In this document: piece after piece, positions 48,231 through 59,727 of the stretch
Layout of the letters: each line of letters opens with the position of its first letter
Numbering within the stretch: position 1 is the first letter of the stretch
The notes under the pieces: generated by a model
The model's input: the letters and a program-made list of their open reading frames with translations, nothing else
What the model was told of the DNA's origin: nothing
Databases searched by the model: none
Position numbers and translations under genes: made by a program
NCBI RefSeq assembly: GCF_041296385.1
Contig: NW_027183804.1
Location: 2,418,001 to 2,482,000 of the forward strand
Direction of reading: 5' to 3'
DNA length: 64,000 bases
Source of the DNA: Aphelocoma coerulescens
Taxonomy: Eukaryota; Chordata; Aves; Passeriformes; Corvidae

Positions 48231-49721
48231 AAGCTGCTTTTGGGCTCTGGGCAGCTGCTGAGGAGGTGGCTGTGCCATGGCTGGCTGCAGGCTGGGCACA
48301 TGTCCTGCCCTCCTGCTCTGCTCCCAAAGGCAGCAATGCTGGGCAGCTTTGGGCCCAGCTCTGAGCACGGCCAGCACGGCCTGGGCACTGCGGGCGGCTG
48401 GGACAAGGGGACAGGAGGCTTCAGCTGACGGGCGGGTTCTGGTTTCTCTCCTTGCAGCCGGGCTCTGCCGATGCTGAGGCTGCTCCGGGCTCTGCCAGGG
48501 CTCTGCTGGGGCTCAGCCCCGGGCACGGCTGGGCCCGCTCTCCCCTCACAGGGCTCTGACAGCTTTGCATCAGACGAGCCCCTTGCGAGCACAGCGACGG
48601 AGCTTTCTGCTTTTGCAGGTGAGTGAGACTCTGGTGCAGGCCAAGAGATTGCAGTCAGGGACACACATCCCACTGGCAAGAACCCAAACTCCGCAGTCCC
48701 AGCTGAACGCCTGGATCTGCACAGGGTGTTCTGTCTGTCCCACTCTTCCTTCCTTTTGGGCTGGAATTGTGCCATTGCACTTTCTTCCTCCTCTGGAAGT
48801 GCCACGAGTGGGCCCAACCTGGCGAGTGGGCCGTGTTCCTGAGGCAGTGCAGCCTGGAGCTGATGGATGAAGAATTGCCCTTCTCCAGTGCCAAACCAGA
48901 GCAAAAAGCCCTAAGTGGGACTTGGTGTCTTTAAGAACCCCTGACAATTTCCGAGGGAATGTGCAGCTCATTGGCAGGGTGAGAAGGAAGGGCATCTTGT
49001 CAGTGAGTTGGGGTGGGACAGAGTTTAGATTGCCAGTCCTGCTCGGAGCTGGCAGGGGACAATCAATTTCCTATTGCTTCAACCACAATTTAAAATAACA
49101 ATGTTGGAAACAAAGCCCAAAATCTTGAAAAAAGGACTGCTGAGGTCAGTAAGATGGATCAATGCCATCAGCATATTTACAAATACCTGAGTTGTCTTTT
49201 GAAAAGATCAGTTACCTCTTAATCCAGAGTTACAAAAGATTTTTCACTCCACATTTGGGTTTTGGTTTTATGTTTCATAATATTTTCTGGGTTTTTCTTT
49301 TGTTTTTTCTATTAATTAGACAGAAAACATGTCCTAAATGATGGATCAGCACTGCTGAACACAGGGACACGCAGAGGGACCAGAAGCAGCTGCCTTTGTC
49401 CCCCTGCAGCTCCAAGGCCCAATGTCAGAGCAGACAGGGCTGGCAGAGACTGGCAGGCTCCCTGTTTGCTGTGCTGCCCCACTTGTGAGCGGCCCAGCTT
49501 TGCGTGAGGCACAGGGAGAACAAGGGGCAGCTCCCTGCCAGCCCCGCAGCCCAGGCACCCCTCGGGCCCCGGGGCTTGGGGCACTGTCAGCACCCGCTGC
49601 TCCAGCGCCCGCTCCTGCTGGCACTGACAGCAACCCCCAAACTGTGGCTGATCCCGAGGGAGCAGCAGCAGGGCCTGGATCTGATCCCTGACTCTGGGGC
49701 AGGGCTGGACAAATGACCCCC

Positions 49722-49722
<1 letters not shown>
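48231..49722. other. Spacer of the inverted repeat, first part
   Basis: 48300-48440 resembles the intron-like DNA at 47388-47490 (GGCACATGTCCTGC, GGCCCAGCTCTG, GGCCTGGGCAC), so it is another piece of a PIM-like copy. 49060-49330 is AT-rich and resembles 47030-47230. The remainder has no assigned content. Confidence 0.5.

Positions 49723-49762
<40 letters not shown>
49723..49762 (+). repeat. (CAG)13 trinucleotide repeat
   Basis: Thirteen uninterrupted CAG units in non-coding DNA. Confidence 0.95.
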
Positions 49763-49764
<2 letters not shown>

Positions 49765-50430
49765 ATGGAGCTGACTTTCAGCACAGCCCCTGCCGCTGTT
49801 CCCTCCCGTTGGCAGCGGTGCCACAGCAGCCTGGGGCACCTGGGAGCCCTCAGTGCCAGCAGGGACTGGAGATGGCAGCCCTGGGCTCCTGCAGGGTGTG
49901 CAAGGAGCAGAGGTGGGCACTCCCTGTCCATGTGGAGCTTGCAGGTGGCAAAGGCTGCTGTGAGCAGGCAGCTCCAAGGGCAGGGAAAGGAGGGTCTCGA
50001 GCACTGGATCTGTGCCAGTGCCACAGCCCTGGGCAGCAGCCACCGAGCCCCGGGGCCACAGAGGGCACAGCAAGAGGGACAAAAGCAGTCAAGGGCAGAG
50101 ACTGGGCAGGGCGAGAGCTGGGAGCAGGAACAGCTGCTTCATTGCACTCTTGGAGAAAGCTCTTGGCTGTTTCAAAGCGCTGAAAGGCGTCAAGGGCACA
50201 GAGGAGGCCACAGCAAACAATGCTCCTGTTTTCACAGCCTCCTCTCTCCGTGTGCCAGAAGGAATTGGATGAACTGTATTCTTCTCTCCGAGTCGTCTCG
50301 TTCAGCATGAGCAGCTCAGCACCAGGAGCTGAAGGAGCTGAAGCCTTAGGCCACAAGAGCTGAGCAAGAGGAGCCTTTTTGACTAAAGTAATGCTGCTAA
50401 CATGGACCTGGCTGAATGCAGCAGACAGAA

Positions 50431-50545
50431 TCCTGGAATTACAGACTCCTTTCTGTTAGAAAAGACCTCTGAGCTCATCAAGTCCAACCATTAACCCAGC
50501 ACAGTCAAGCCCAGCACTAAACCACATCCCTGAAGTGCCAAGGCC
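50431..50545 (-). mobile_element. CR1 LINE fragment, 3' end
   Basis: AAAAGACCTCTGAGCTCATC, AAGTCCAACCATTAACCCAG and GCACTAAACCACATCCCTGA are diagnostic of the avian CR1 3' region in reverse. Only ~115 bases remain. Confidence 0.85.
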
Positions 50546-52082
50546 TGGACAAGAGGCCTGACTGAGGCCTGAACAACAGGCCCTGAGCCAAAGGGGACCT
50601 CTGGATGAACCTTCCAACCAAAGGTTATCTTTGTATCTGCTCATTACCGAAATTTGCATGATCATTAGCGCTGTGATTGATGTATCCTCTCATTAGTGAA
50701 ACATGTATTGACCTTTCTGTGTTTAGACGCCAGACAAGGCCATGAAATCCAACATCTGGCCTTGTTTGGGGCTGTATGGTCAAAGTCAGCTCCCTTGGCT
50801 CCTCCTTGAGCCCTGGCCAGGCTTAGGAGGAAGCCAAGAGGAGGATGAAAGCAGCTGTTCCCGCACTGGAAGTGCTGTCAGTTTGTTTCTCCAGCACTGT
50901 CAAAGCTGGGCCCTCTCGCAGCGGGGTTGGAGCCTCAGCTGTGGCTGGAGGCAGCTGCAGGAATTCCCAGTGTCCGGGAGTGGCTCTGCAGTCCTTGGCT
51001 GGGACAGCTTCCCGCAGCTGATGGGTGGCTCTGGGTGATGGTAAAGTCTGAGGGTCCCTGGGGCTGGATCTTGGTTAATCACTGCAGGCAATCTTTGGCA
51101 CTGATGATTGGGGGCATTGCTGAGCTGCTCCTGCTGTGATTCTTTGCTAATGATTATGTGCTTTGCTGAGCTTATGCTTTTGTGACTTTTTGCAGATTTG
51201 CATTCTATAAATTGCACAATTCCTTCAGTTGGTGTCTGTGTCTTTGGTGCTGACCCTGCCCACCGGCAAAACAGGGCCCCATCCTGCCTGAGTGTTACCT
51301 GGGAAGACAAAAACCCTGACTCCAAATGTCCCCCCTTCCTCCTTGTTCCCCCCACTTTATACACTGGCCATGATGTCCTGTGGTCTGGGATATGCCTGGG
51401 GTCAGTTGGGGTCACCTGTCCTGGCTGTGACCCCTGCCAAGCTGCCCCGCACCCCCAGCCCCTCCCCAGCGTGGCCGGACGAGGGGCAGGAAAGGCCTTG
51501 GCTCTGTGCAAGCTCAGCAAGAACAAAACCATCTCTGTGTGAGCAACGCTGTGCTCAGCACAGAGCCAAACACAGCCCCAGAGAAAGGCCTGGCAAGGAA
51601 ATTCCCTCTGCCCCAGCCCACAGCAGCACCCCATGGCCACCCACCATCACCACGGCTCCACGGGTTCCTTTCCATGCCCCCGGCCCTGGCCACGGGACCT
51701 TGGGCTGGTGGCCACGGCAGCCGCCTGTGGCCCAGGGCTCCGTGCCCGTGTCCATGGCAGCAGTGGCCGGCCACGGGCCCTGAGTGCAGGTGAGCGTGCC
51801 AATCCCCCGGGCAGCGGGGCCAAGCGTTGGTGTCCGTGGCACCAAAGTGAGGAACGGGTCCCTGTGGCCGCTGCCGTGGCACCTGAGGGCATCAGCGAGT
51901 GTCAGTGCAATTGTAGCTGGCACCAGCCCCGGCACCGCTCTGTCCTGAGGGCTGCCATGGCAGCCGAGGGCAGCCACAGGTCTGCGGGCAAGTGGCCACG
52001 GACCCTGAGTGCAGCAATGGCTCCTGGGGGGGTTTCCAAGGGAACTGGAACTGATGAGGGTTGCCATGGCATCCAACCCCTG
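50546..52082. other. Spacer interval without assigned genes
   Basis: 50640-51240 is mixed. 51590-52060 is GC-rich with imperfect internal repetition of GGCCACGG and CATGGCAGC words. Frames there are open on both strands without a recognisable domain. Confidence 0.45.
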
Positions 52083-52570
52083 GGATGTCACACAGCCACC
52101 CTGGGATGTCACACAGCCACCCTGGGATGTCACAACCACTCAGTGATGTCATAGCCTCCTCCATGATGTCAGACCTCTGCCCTGTGATATCATAGCCATA
52201 TCTGTGATGTCACATGACAACCCTGTGATGTCATAGCCACTGTGATGTCACACCACCTGTAATGTCACAGACCTCTCTGTGACATCACACAACTGCTCTG
52301 TGATGTCACAGCTGACTCTGTCATGTCATACAGCCATCCTGTGGTGTCACAATCTCCTCTGTGATGTCACACAGCTACTCCATGATGTCACAGTGGACTC
52401 TGTGATGTCATACAGCCACCCTGTGATGTCACAATCCACTCTGTGATGTCACAGCCTGTTCTGGGATGGCCCAGCCCTCTCTGTGATGTCACACCAATAC
52501 CCTGTGATCTCACAGCCCGCTCTGTGATGTCACACAGCCCCTTTCTGACATCACAGCTGCTCTGTGGGTC
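52083..52570. repeat. ~21 bp satellite with TGATGTCA core
   Basis: About 23 units of the pattern CTCTGTGATGTCACAGCC and variants. The core GTGATGTCAC is nearly palindromic and differs by one base from the CRE TGACGTCA. The period varies between 17 and 23 bp. Confidence 0.92.
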
Positions 52571-52589
52571 TGTGACACAGGCACAGAGC

Positions 52590-53046
52590 TGTTACCAAAA
52601 CTTCAGTGAAACAAAACCTCCTCAGCACCAGCGCAGCACGAAGCAGCAGCATTCTTTATTGGGCCGGATGCACGAGGGGAAAGCCCCTCCCAAAGTCGTG
52701 TGTGCCGAGTTCAGGAATGTTCCTGTTTGCAGACTGGGTTTCACAGACTCATTCCCAGATTGTCCCACAAGAAACACACACACGAGAATCATTGCCCCAA
52801 AATCACTGCATATTTCCCCCACCCCTTTGCACATCCCTTCTTCTGCCCTGGGGGTCTCTTTGGGGGTCCCTGGGGGTCGGTGACCCCAAAGCCAGCCCTG
52901 ACTGCCCGGTGAACTGGTGAAAGTTGGCACACCTGGGCTGGTTGCTGCCCACAGAATCAGCCTTGTGCGGTTCCATGGCCAGTGGCTTTTGGAGAAGAAG
53001 CATTGTATGAACCCACCAGGTGCAAACGGTTTTTCATCTGGCAAAT
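52590..53046 (-). mobile_element. Class I ERV 3' LTR, minus strand
   Basis: Homologous to 14835-15312; the minus-strand polyadenylation signal is at TTTATTGG (about 52656). A polypurine-like tract (minus strand of CCCCCCCTTGG, about 53046-53058) adjoins it, and env remnants follow on the minus strand. Confidence 0.75.
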
Positions 53047-53209
53047 TTCCCCCCCTTGGAGGGTTGTGAAGCTTCTCTTCCCTTCAAGCCTTCAGAAGCC
53101 TCACTCTGCTCCTTTACTCACATCCCACGAGTTGCTCAGCTGCTTTCACAACCATGTTCTTTACACAGCTCAAAGCAAGTGTCAGAAGCACAAGTATTGC
53201 TGGGATCCC

Positions 53210-54593
53210 AGTTAGACTTTGCAAAAGTGAGGCCAACCATCAGTCAGGGGAAATCCAAGTCCTTTAAATATTTTATCCAAACAGTTACTGTCTAACCCTC
53301 CCCTTAATTCCCTGCTGGATGCAGCAGCCGATTTTATCCTCTCTCCCCGATCATCCAATCCAGCATCACATTTGGAATGTGCACACAACAAGTGCTGCTG
53401 TTTCAGTTCAAGAATCCACACACTCCCTGTCCATGTAGCAGCAATAGGGCTAAAGCCAATCTGCTCTGTAAGGTCATTTTAGCTGTGGCTGGCAATTGTT
53501 CCTTTATTTCAGCAAACCCCAAAGGAGCTGCATTCCCTAAAGTTTCCATCTGCAGAGCCCAATGGTGTGTGGCTGCTCTGTTCCTAAAGGCAGATCTTTG
53601 CGGAGCAGGGATGGATTCTAAAATCCATCCCGCTGTAGTTCCTGCACTGGGATGTTTCCAAGTTCCATCCCCTTTAACCTTTCCCCACAGTCGGGTTCCC
53701 GCTGGTGACTCCTTGCACGAGGGACGGAACGTTAATACCCCCAGTGTCCATGGTGCTCCTGATTCTCCCAGGGGCAAACGTCTGCTCCAAATTCCATCAC
53801 TTCCCACCCATCCTGGGGCTCCTAAGGATCTGACCATGTCCTGCTGACACTCTGTGCCTCTCCAAGGCTCGTTGTTTGTTGGCTCAGCCCAGGTGTCCCT
53901 GAGAAAGGCAGAATCATTTCTACAAACACAGCCCAGCCTCAGAGCCTGGGCCACAGCCAGGAGCTGCTGGACTTCAGGATTCCAAACAGCTCAAGTGTCT
54001 GTCCCAGGACAATCCCACTTTTCCTTTGTCCTGGGATCCTTTGGCCTTGACCTTGTTCAATCAGGATATTTTATACCCACCTGTCCACTTGTAAGGGGTC
54101 CTGTGGGAGGCCTGGGCTCCCTTCCCAGCCCAAACACCCCTAAACTGGCTGGAAACATTCCCATTGTCCTGTCTGAGGGTGATTCCATACTTCTGGAATT
54201 TGACAGCTCCAGGGGGTATCAGTGCAATCTGTCAGCTGATCAATATTTCCTGAGGTAATTTCCAGACCCGGTTTGGAAATGTTACAATTCTCAGCAGGAT
54301 TGTTCTGATGTGCCCATGATAAGGAATATTCTCCTTCCATCCCTGTCCAGGTGCCCTGGGTGCTATTTCCTTCCCACACGTGTTCCCATATTTTTGTCAA
54401 ATTGCTGACTGCAGCTCCCCACAGAACTGGATTTTCTGCAGAGGTTGGTGTTGGCAAACAAGCTGTTATAGGGGTTACATTCTGTCATCTGCCAACATCT
54501 GGCCCCAACTTTGAAAACTGCATTTCCCTTCCCAGAAGTCAGGAACATCATTTCTATTATTATTATAAATACACAATTATTGATCATCTTCAT
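53210..54593 (-). pseudogene. Class I ERV env, decayed
   Basis: The minus strand starts with a hydrophobic leader-like MKMINNCVFIIII (54593). A surface-subunit-like stretch with several N-X-S/T sequons follows (54457-54140). A transmembrane-subunit piece contains TLQSRLALALLLL (about 53470) and C-A-H-S-K-C, in the place of the heptad/immunosuppressive and disulfide region of retroviral Env. Frames are broken between these parts, so no Env can be made. The 3' part is shared with 15313-15883. Confidence 0.6.
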
Positions 54594-54631
54594 CTAGATC
54601 CAATAAATAGTATCCCCTTAGAAAATCCTAT

Positions 54632-55300
54632 TCAATACCTAAAACAATAGGATTTATGTAAAACCCCAAACTCCACGGTGTCAGACAGTCTTGTTTCTGC
54701 TGTGTTTAATGTGTGCTCACTGGTTTTACCCACATGTGATGAACCCCGAGTTTGATTCCTTCTACCTTGAGTGCAGGGTAGGTTACCAGGAGGACTTTGA
54801 GATGGTCCCTTCCACTTTGGCTGGATTGCTCCAAAATTCCAGGTTCTGATGCACACCGCATCTCCTGGTTGGAAAGGATGTACAGGCGAGTCCAGCCCAA
54901 ATGATCTGCTGAGAACCATGCACCTGTTAAGGCTTACAAGAGTTAGTCCCAGTGCTATTAAATATTCATTTCAGCAAAACTTCTGAGCCTTCCCTTGTCT
55001 TGTTGGTGCCACATGGGAAAGCTTCTGGCCATCCAGAAAAAGGATCCACCAATACCAAAATGTGCCAGTCCCCCTTCTGCCTGGGCAGTTCTGCAAAATC
55101 AGTTGGCCAAAATCACCTGGTGATTCCCATTTAACCAGCCCTGGAGGCAGCCTTCTTCCTTCAAAACCAATCACAACTTTCTCAACAACTGATCTATCAT
55201 TTTTTGCCATTTTTGTGCTTACTAGATGCCTTTGTAAACTGGCCACCATATTCTCCATTTCCTCATGTGTTTCCTGATGTTTGAGTTCCGTTATACATTA
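54632..55300 (-). pseudogene. Class I (gammaretrovirus-like) ERV integrase remnant
   Basis: The minus strand contains HPFQPGDAVCIRTW and PKWKGPSQ, then in another frame PALKVEGIK and VKPVS. This is the gammaretroviral-type integrase C-terminal (GPY/F-like) domain. Further upstream on the minus strand, in a shifted frame, VDPFSGWPEAF marks the catalytic core. Several frameshifts make it non-functional. Confidence 0.75.
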
Positions 55301-55439
55301 ATTGTGGAGCTACAATTACCTGCCCACACGGGGTTACCAATCACCTGCTGGGATTTTCCATAGCTGCTGCTGCTGGGGCTGACTGCCTGTCCTGATCACT
55401 GGAATCTGGCTTTTGTTGCAGAACATTCCAGTTTTTGCC

Positions 55440-55940
55440 AGGTATTAGTGCAAGGAGAGCTTTTTCAGCACCCTCTTGAGCTGTTTGGTCAGCCAATGGA
55501 TTCCCTGGATTAACTGGGGAGTCTCCAAACCCGTGGGCTTTACAAGGGCATCAGGGCCACTTCTTTTGGCTTTGGCACACTCTGCAGTAGGTGACTGATT
55601 TCTTTTTGTACTCACTGGAGACCTCTGTGCCCTTTCCTTCCATGTGGCTCCCTGGGCGTGCATTATTCCAAACCCATAGTTCAAATCAGTCCATATGTTC
55701 ACCCTTTGTCCTTCAGTGATTTCTAGGAAAGGTCATTCATTCTGCTTTTTGTGCTGCTGTGTTCAAAGCTAAAGCCTGGGCTTCTATGACCTGGGTCGAG
55801 GTTGCCACTGCACACCCAGCTGCCCGTTTCCCATCCGTACCACGCTGCTCCCACCAGGGTGCAGGTCCAGTGCTGGCTCCTGCATGGGATTGCTGTGGAG
55901 GTCCCAGAGTCTGCCAGAACACACTTGTTCCATGGATCCC
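55440..55940 (-). pseudogene. Class I ERV RNase H remnant
   Basis: The minus strand contains NIWTDLNYGFGIMHAQGA and ATWKER, and upstream GTDGKRAAGCAV and ALNTAAQKAE. This is the gammaretroviral RNase H order (T-D-G, A-Q-K-A-E, T-D-x-x-Y). Frames shift between the pieces. Similarity fades toward 56050, where the purine hexamer repeat begins, so the 5' two-thirds of the element is missing. Confidence 0.7.
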
Positions 55941-56079
55941 AGGCAGTCATGGCACAAAGACTGCAACCCTTCTCTTAGAAGGGACTCAAACACTTCCCTG
56001 TTCCAACCTTGGGTACCTTGAACCAAACCCTGCAAAGCTTTTGCTGCACCTTACAGGCAGGTCAACAGTTTACACCAGG

Positions 56080-56311
56080 AAAGGGAAAGGGAAAGGGAAA
56101 GGGGAAGGGGAAAGGGGAAGGAGAAGGAGAAGGAGAAGGAGAAGGAGAAGGAGAAGGAGAAGGAGAAGGAGAAGGAGAAGGAGAAGGAGAAGGAAAAAGG
56201 GAAAAGGGAAAAGGGAAAGGGAAAGGGAAAGGGAAAGGGAAAGGGAAAGGGAAAGGGAAAGGGAAAGGAAAAGGAAAAGGAAAAGGAAAAGGAAAAGGAA
56301 AAGGAAAAGGT
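56080..56311 (+). repeat. Purine tract: (GGGAAA)n, (GGAGAA)n, (GGAAAA)n
   Basis: 232 bases of pure purine in three hexamer phases. They produce false arginine- or glycine-lysine-repeat frames. Confidence 0.97.
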
Positions 56312-56444
56312 GCCTTTATCTGACCAGGGGTCTTTCTCTGATTTCCTTTGGAGCAGGGATCAAAGGTTCTCCCCAGAACCCTTCAGTGCTGCCTGCAGGT
56401 GCTGCCATCCCTCAGATCTGTTGAAATTCAAGAGGATGAGGCCA

Positions 56445-56830
56445 CGGGCTGTCCCAATGGTGCCTTGGTTCCATGGGCCCTGCAGTGTAACCATGGTGTC
56501 CTTGGTTCTGCAGTGTCACAATGGACCCTTCATTCCATGAGGCCCCACAGTGTGGCAATGGTCCCTTGAGTCCATGAGGCCCCACAAGGTCACAATGGTC
56601 CCTTGGTTCCATGGCCCCGCACTCTCACAATGCTCTCCTTGGCTGCACAAGGTCCCGTAGTGGCACAAGGGTCTCCTTGGTGCAGAGACCAGGGCAGAAG
56701 GGTTCCACAAGGCCCCAGAGTGTCACAAGGATCTCTTTGGATCTGCAGTGTCAGAACTGAGCCTGGGTTACACGAGATCCTCCTGTGTCCCAAGGGCTCC
56801 TTGGTTCCACAGGGCCTGATTCTCTGACAC
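56445..56830. repeat. 37-40 bp minisatellite, array 6
   Basis: About ten units of the CACAATGG...TTCCATGAGGCCCCACAG type, in the same orientation as array 1. Confidence 0.85.
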
Positions 56831-57599
56831 TTCAGAGATGGTGTTGGACAGTTTCTATTTTCCTGCAGTTTGGTGACGAAAGGAGCACGCTGGGCAGAGC
56901 ACGGAGATGCTGCTGCTGTCTGCTCAGGGGAAAGGGCCCAACAAGGCTGAGGGGCTGGGAGGCTGCTGGAAGGGCCGTGCCCCACATGGTGCAGCTTTCC
57001 TGGGAGGGAGGGAGGGAACAGCAGGAGAGACACGCAGTGCCCCACAGAGCAGCTGGGCAGGGGGACACTGGGCATGAGGAGGAGGAAATGTCCCTCCCAG
57101 GGCAGCGCTGGGGCAGGAGAAGCACCCAGAGGGAGGATGAGCTCAGGGCATGTGTGTGTGCCCAAGGCACAGAGGGTGAGGCTGGGCACAGCTCAGGCCA
57201 GGGCTGGCAGTGGCAGGGCAGAGCTGGCGGGGCAGCGAGATGGGAGTGTGCAGCCTGCAGGGACACAGCAGCAGCGGTGGGACAGCGCAGGACAAGCTGT
57301 GCTGGACATGGCCAAGGGCCCTGGCAGGGCTGGCAGTGCCCAGGAGAAGCCAAGTCTTGGTGCCCTGGGGCACAGCAGCGTCTGTGCCACCAAGGGCTGG
57401 GAGGAGACACCTAGTCCTGAGGCCCTGGGGCCTCCTGGCACAGCCCCAGCAAGGCTGGGCACTGTCAGCCCCTTGTCCTGCCCTCAGCATCCCCCCACAT
57501 CCCAGTGGCCTCAGGGATCTGCTGCAAGGAGTCCCTGGGGAGCCTTGGTCAGGAACGGCCCTGGGGGCTCCTGAATGCTCCCAGGGACTGCAGGGTTTT
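56831..57599. other. Spacer interval with dispersed repeat
   Basis: 57086-57233 duplicates 29996-30130 (CCCAGGGCAGCGCTGGGGCA and on). No gene was seen in the rest. Confidence 0.5.
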
Positions 57600-57995
57600 C
57601 AAAGGACTTTGGCTTTGGCTTTTGCCTGGGAGTCTCCGAGAGCTTTGTGTAATCCTGGCCCCCAATTATCTGCTCTAATGAGTCCCTGGAGATTCTCTGT
57701 CAGTAACAACACTCAGTGGGGCTCATTAATGCTTTGAGATACTCCAGGGTAATTAAAGTACCTCTTTTTGACACTGACTCTCTGAGAGGTTTGTGCAGTC
57801 ATGGTCCCCAATTCTCTGCTTTACTCAGTCCCTTGAGAGCCTTGGTCATTAACAAGAGTTCATTAATGCTTCAAGGTACTTCTGGTTTTTCTAAGGTACT
57901 TTCCTTTTTCCACACTTGAGTCTCTGAGAGCTTTGTGCAGTCATGGTCTCCAGTCCTCTGCTTTAATCAGTCCCTTGAGAGCTTTGCACTGACAC
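57600..57995. repeat. ~135 bp tandem repeat, three units
   Basis: Each unit has GAGTCTC(C/T)GAGAG, TTTGTG(C/T)A, TCATGGTC, CTCTGCTTTA and AGTCCCTTGAGAG. The units are about 80-90% alike. The array ends at the inner boundary of the right palindrome arm. Confidence 0.85.
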
Positions 57996-58115
57996 ACATG
58001 TATTGGCAGCCACTGAAGAATTGGCTGCAGCCGCCCCAGCAAAGGGGGAACCTTTGGTGCCCGGCCAGGCCGTGCCATGCCCAGCTCTGGCAGCATCCCC
58101 CTGGCTCTGGACTCA

Positions 58116-58290
58116 CCTGCACACTGGCCGTGGAGCGTGTCTTTGGAGAAGGTGCCAGAATCAAAGGCCATCATCTTCAGCTGCCGCTGGCCAGCTCCAG
58201 GAAGAGGTTGTCGGCCTTGAGCTCGTCCTTGGTGGCTCCAGCAGCAGCAGCCCCACCTGCTACAGCTTCTCCAGGGGCTCCTTCTCCTTC
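58116..58290 (-). pseudogene. PIM-kinase-like catalytic-loop exon, decayed, right arm
   Basis: Mirror copy of 47944-48118 with the same broken catalytic loop and A-F-D-S-G in place of D-F-G-S-G, so the damage predates the inverted duplication. The donor GTGAGT is retained. Confidence 0.65.
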
Positions 58291-58572
58291 CCTGGGGCCA
58301 CACCAGGCTCTCAGGGTTCTGCCCAGGGCCCAGCCATCAGTGAACCAGACAAGCAAAACCAGGGGGGATGGTGGCCACCAGTGCTTGCCAGAGCAGGCCT
58401 CCAGCTCAGCTGCAGCCCAAGAGCTGCGTGTTCCCTTCTGATGCTCCCTGCTCAGAGCTACAGGCAGGACAAAATCGTCTGCTTTGCTTTGCCACTGATT
58501 GCCAAGAGATGTGTGGGGCTGTTACCTGCCAGGCCCCTGGATCACACTGTGCCCGTGGCTCTCTGCCATCCT

Positions 58573-58679
58573 CTAGGGCACATGAACACCCTGCAGCCAA
58601 GGGGCACTGAAGAGCTCTTCCAAGGACGGCCTGTCCAAGGGCTGCATGGACAAGCACCTCTTAAGAACATCCTGGCACT
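58573..58679 (-). pseudogene. PIM-kinase-like terminal exon, right arm
   Basis: Encodes the same residues as 47555-47661 (RCLSMQPLDRPSLEELF) and ends at the same TAG. Intact as an exon but isolated from a usable kinase gene. Confidence 0.75.
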
Positions 58680-59205
58680 CTGGGCACAGAAACCAGAAAC
58701 CACCAGTCAGCTGTAGAAGGATCCCGCCCGCTTTGCCCCCCGTTCCCGTGCCCAGGCCATGCTGGCTGTGCCCAGAGCTGGGCCTAAACTTGCCCATGCA
58801 TTCTGTGCTTTGGAGGGCAGCAGGAGAGCAGGACATGTGCCACCTGCTCAGAGCTGCCAGAGCGGGATGCTCCTGAGCCCGCTGCTGGCTCCCAGCATTG
58901 CTATTCCCCCCGTGCCGCAGAGATGAGGGATCCACACAAAGGGAACCAGACCAGGAGCCCACACTTTCATTGCCTGCCAGAAATGGGTCTCATCTTGCTC
59001 TGCATTCCTTTCCTAGCAGGTGTTATCTATTAAAAACAAGAGAAAAAAGAAAAGAACCAGAACAGTATGAGAGATGAAAACAAAACCCAAATGTGGAGTG
59101 AAAAGTCTTCTGCACATTTGGATTCAGAGGGAATTGATATTTTTTAAAAGAGAACTCAGTTATTTACCTTTTTTTTGGTTTTGTTCAGTATTTACATTGT
59201 TTTCA

Positions 59206-59727
59206 CACTTCTTCCCTTCCTCCCTTCTTTCCTCCCTTCCTCCTTTCTTTCCTTCCTTCCTCCCTTCTTTCCTTCCTTCCTCCCTCCCTCCCTCCATTCT
59301 TTCCTTCCTTCCTCCCTTCTTTCCTTCCTCCCTCCCTTCCTTCCTCCCTCCCTCCCTTCTTTCCTCCCTTCCTCCCTTCTTTCCTTCCTTCCTCCCTTCT
59401 TTCCTCCCTCCCTTCCTTCCTCCCTCTCTCCTTTCTTTCCTTCCTTCCTCCCTTCTTTCCTTCCTTCCTCCCTTCTTTCCTTCCTTCCTCCCTTCTTCCC
59501 TTCCTCCCTTCCTCCCTTCCTTCCTTCCTCCCTTCCTTCCTCCCTTCTTCCCCTTCCCTCCCTCCCTCCCTCCCTCCCTCCCTCCCTCCCTCCCTCCCTC
59601 CCTCCCTCCCTTCCTCCCTCCCTCCCTTCCTTCCTTCCTTCCTTCCTTCCTTCCTTCCTTCCTTCCTTCCTTCCTTCCTTCCTTCCTTCCTTCCTTCCTT
59701 CCTTCCTTCCTTCCTTCCTTCCTTCCC
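59206..59727 (+). repeat. Pyrimidine tract (CCTT)n / (CCCT)n
   Basis: About 520 bases of almost pure pyrimidine, the mirror of 46716-47030. It contains long (CTCC)n at about 59555-59620 and (CCTT)n at 59628-59727. Open frames of Phe-Leu-Pro-Ser or Lys-Glu-Gly-Arg repeats across it are not genes. Confidence 0.97.

Noticed and set aside
55759..56424. Arginine-rich and Gly-Lys-rich open frames
   Set aside because: Produced by the purine hexamer repeat at 56080-56311 after RNase H remnants on the opposite strand.
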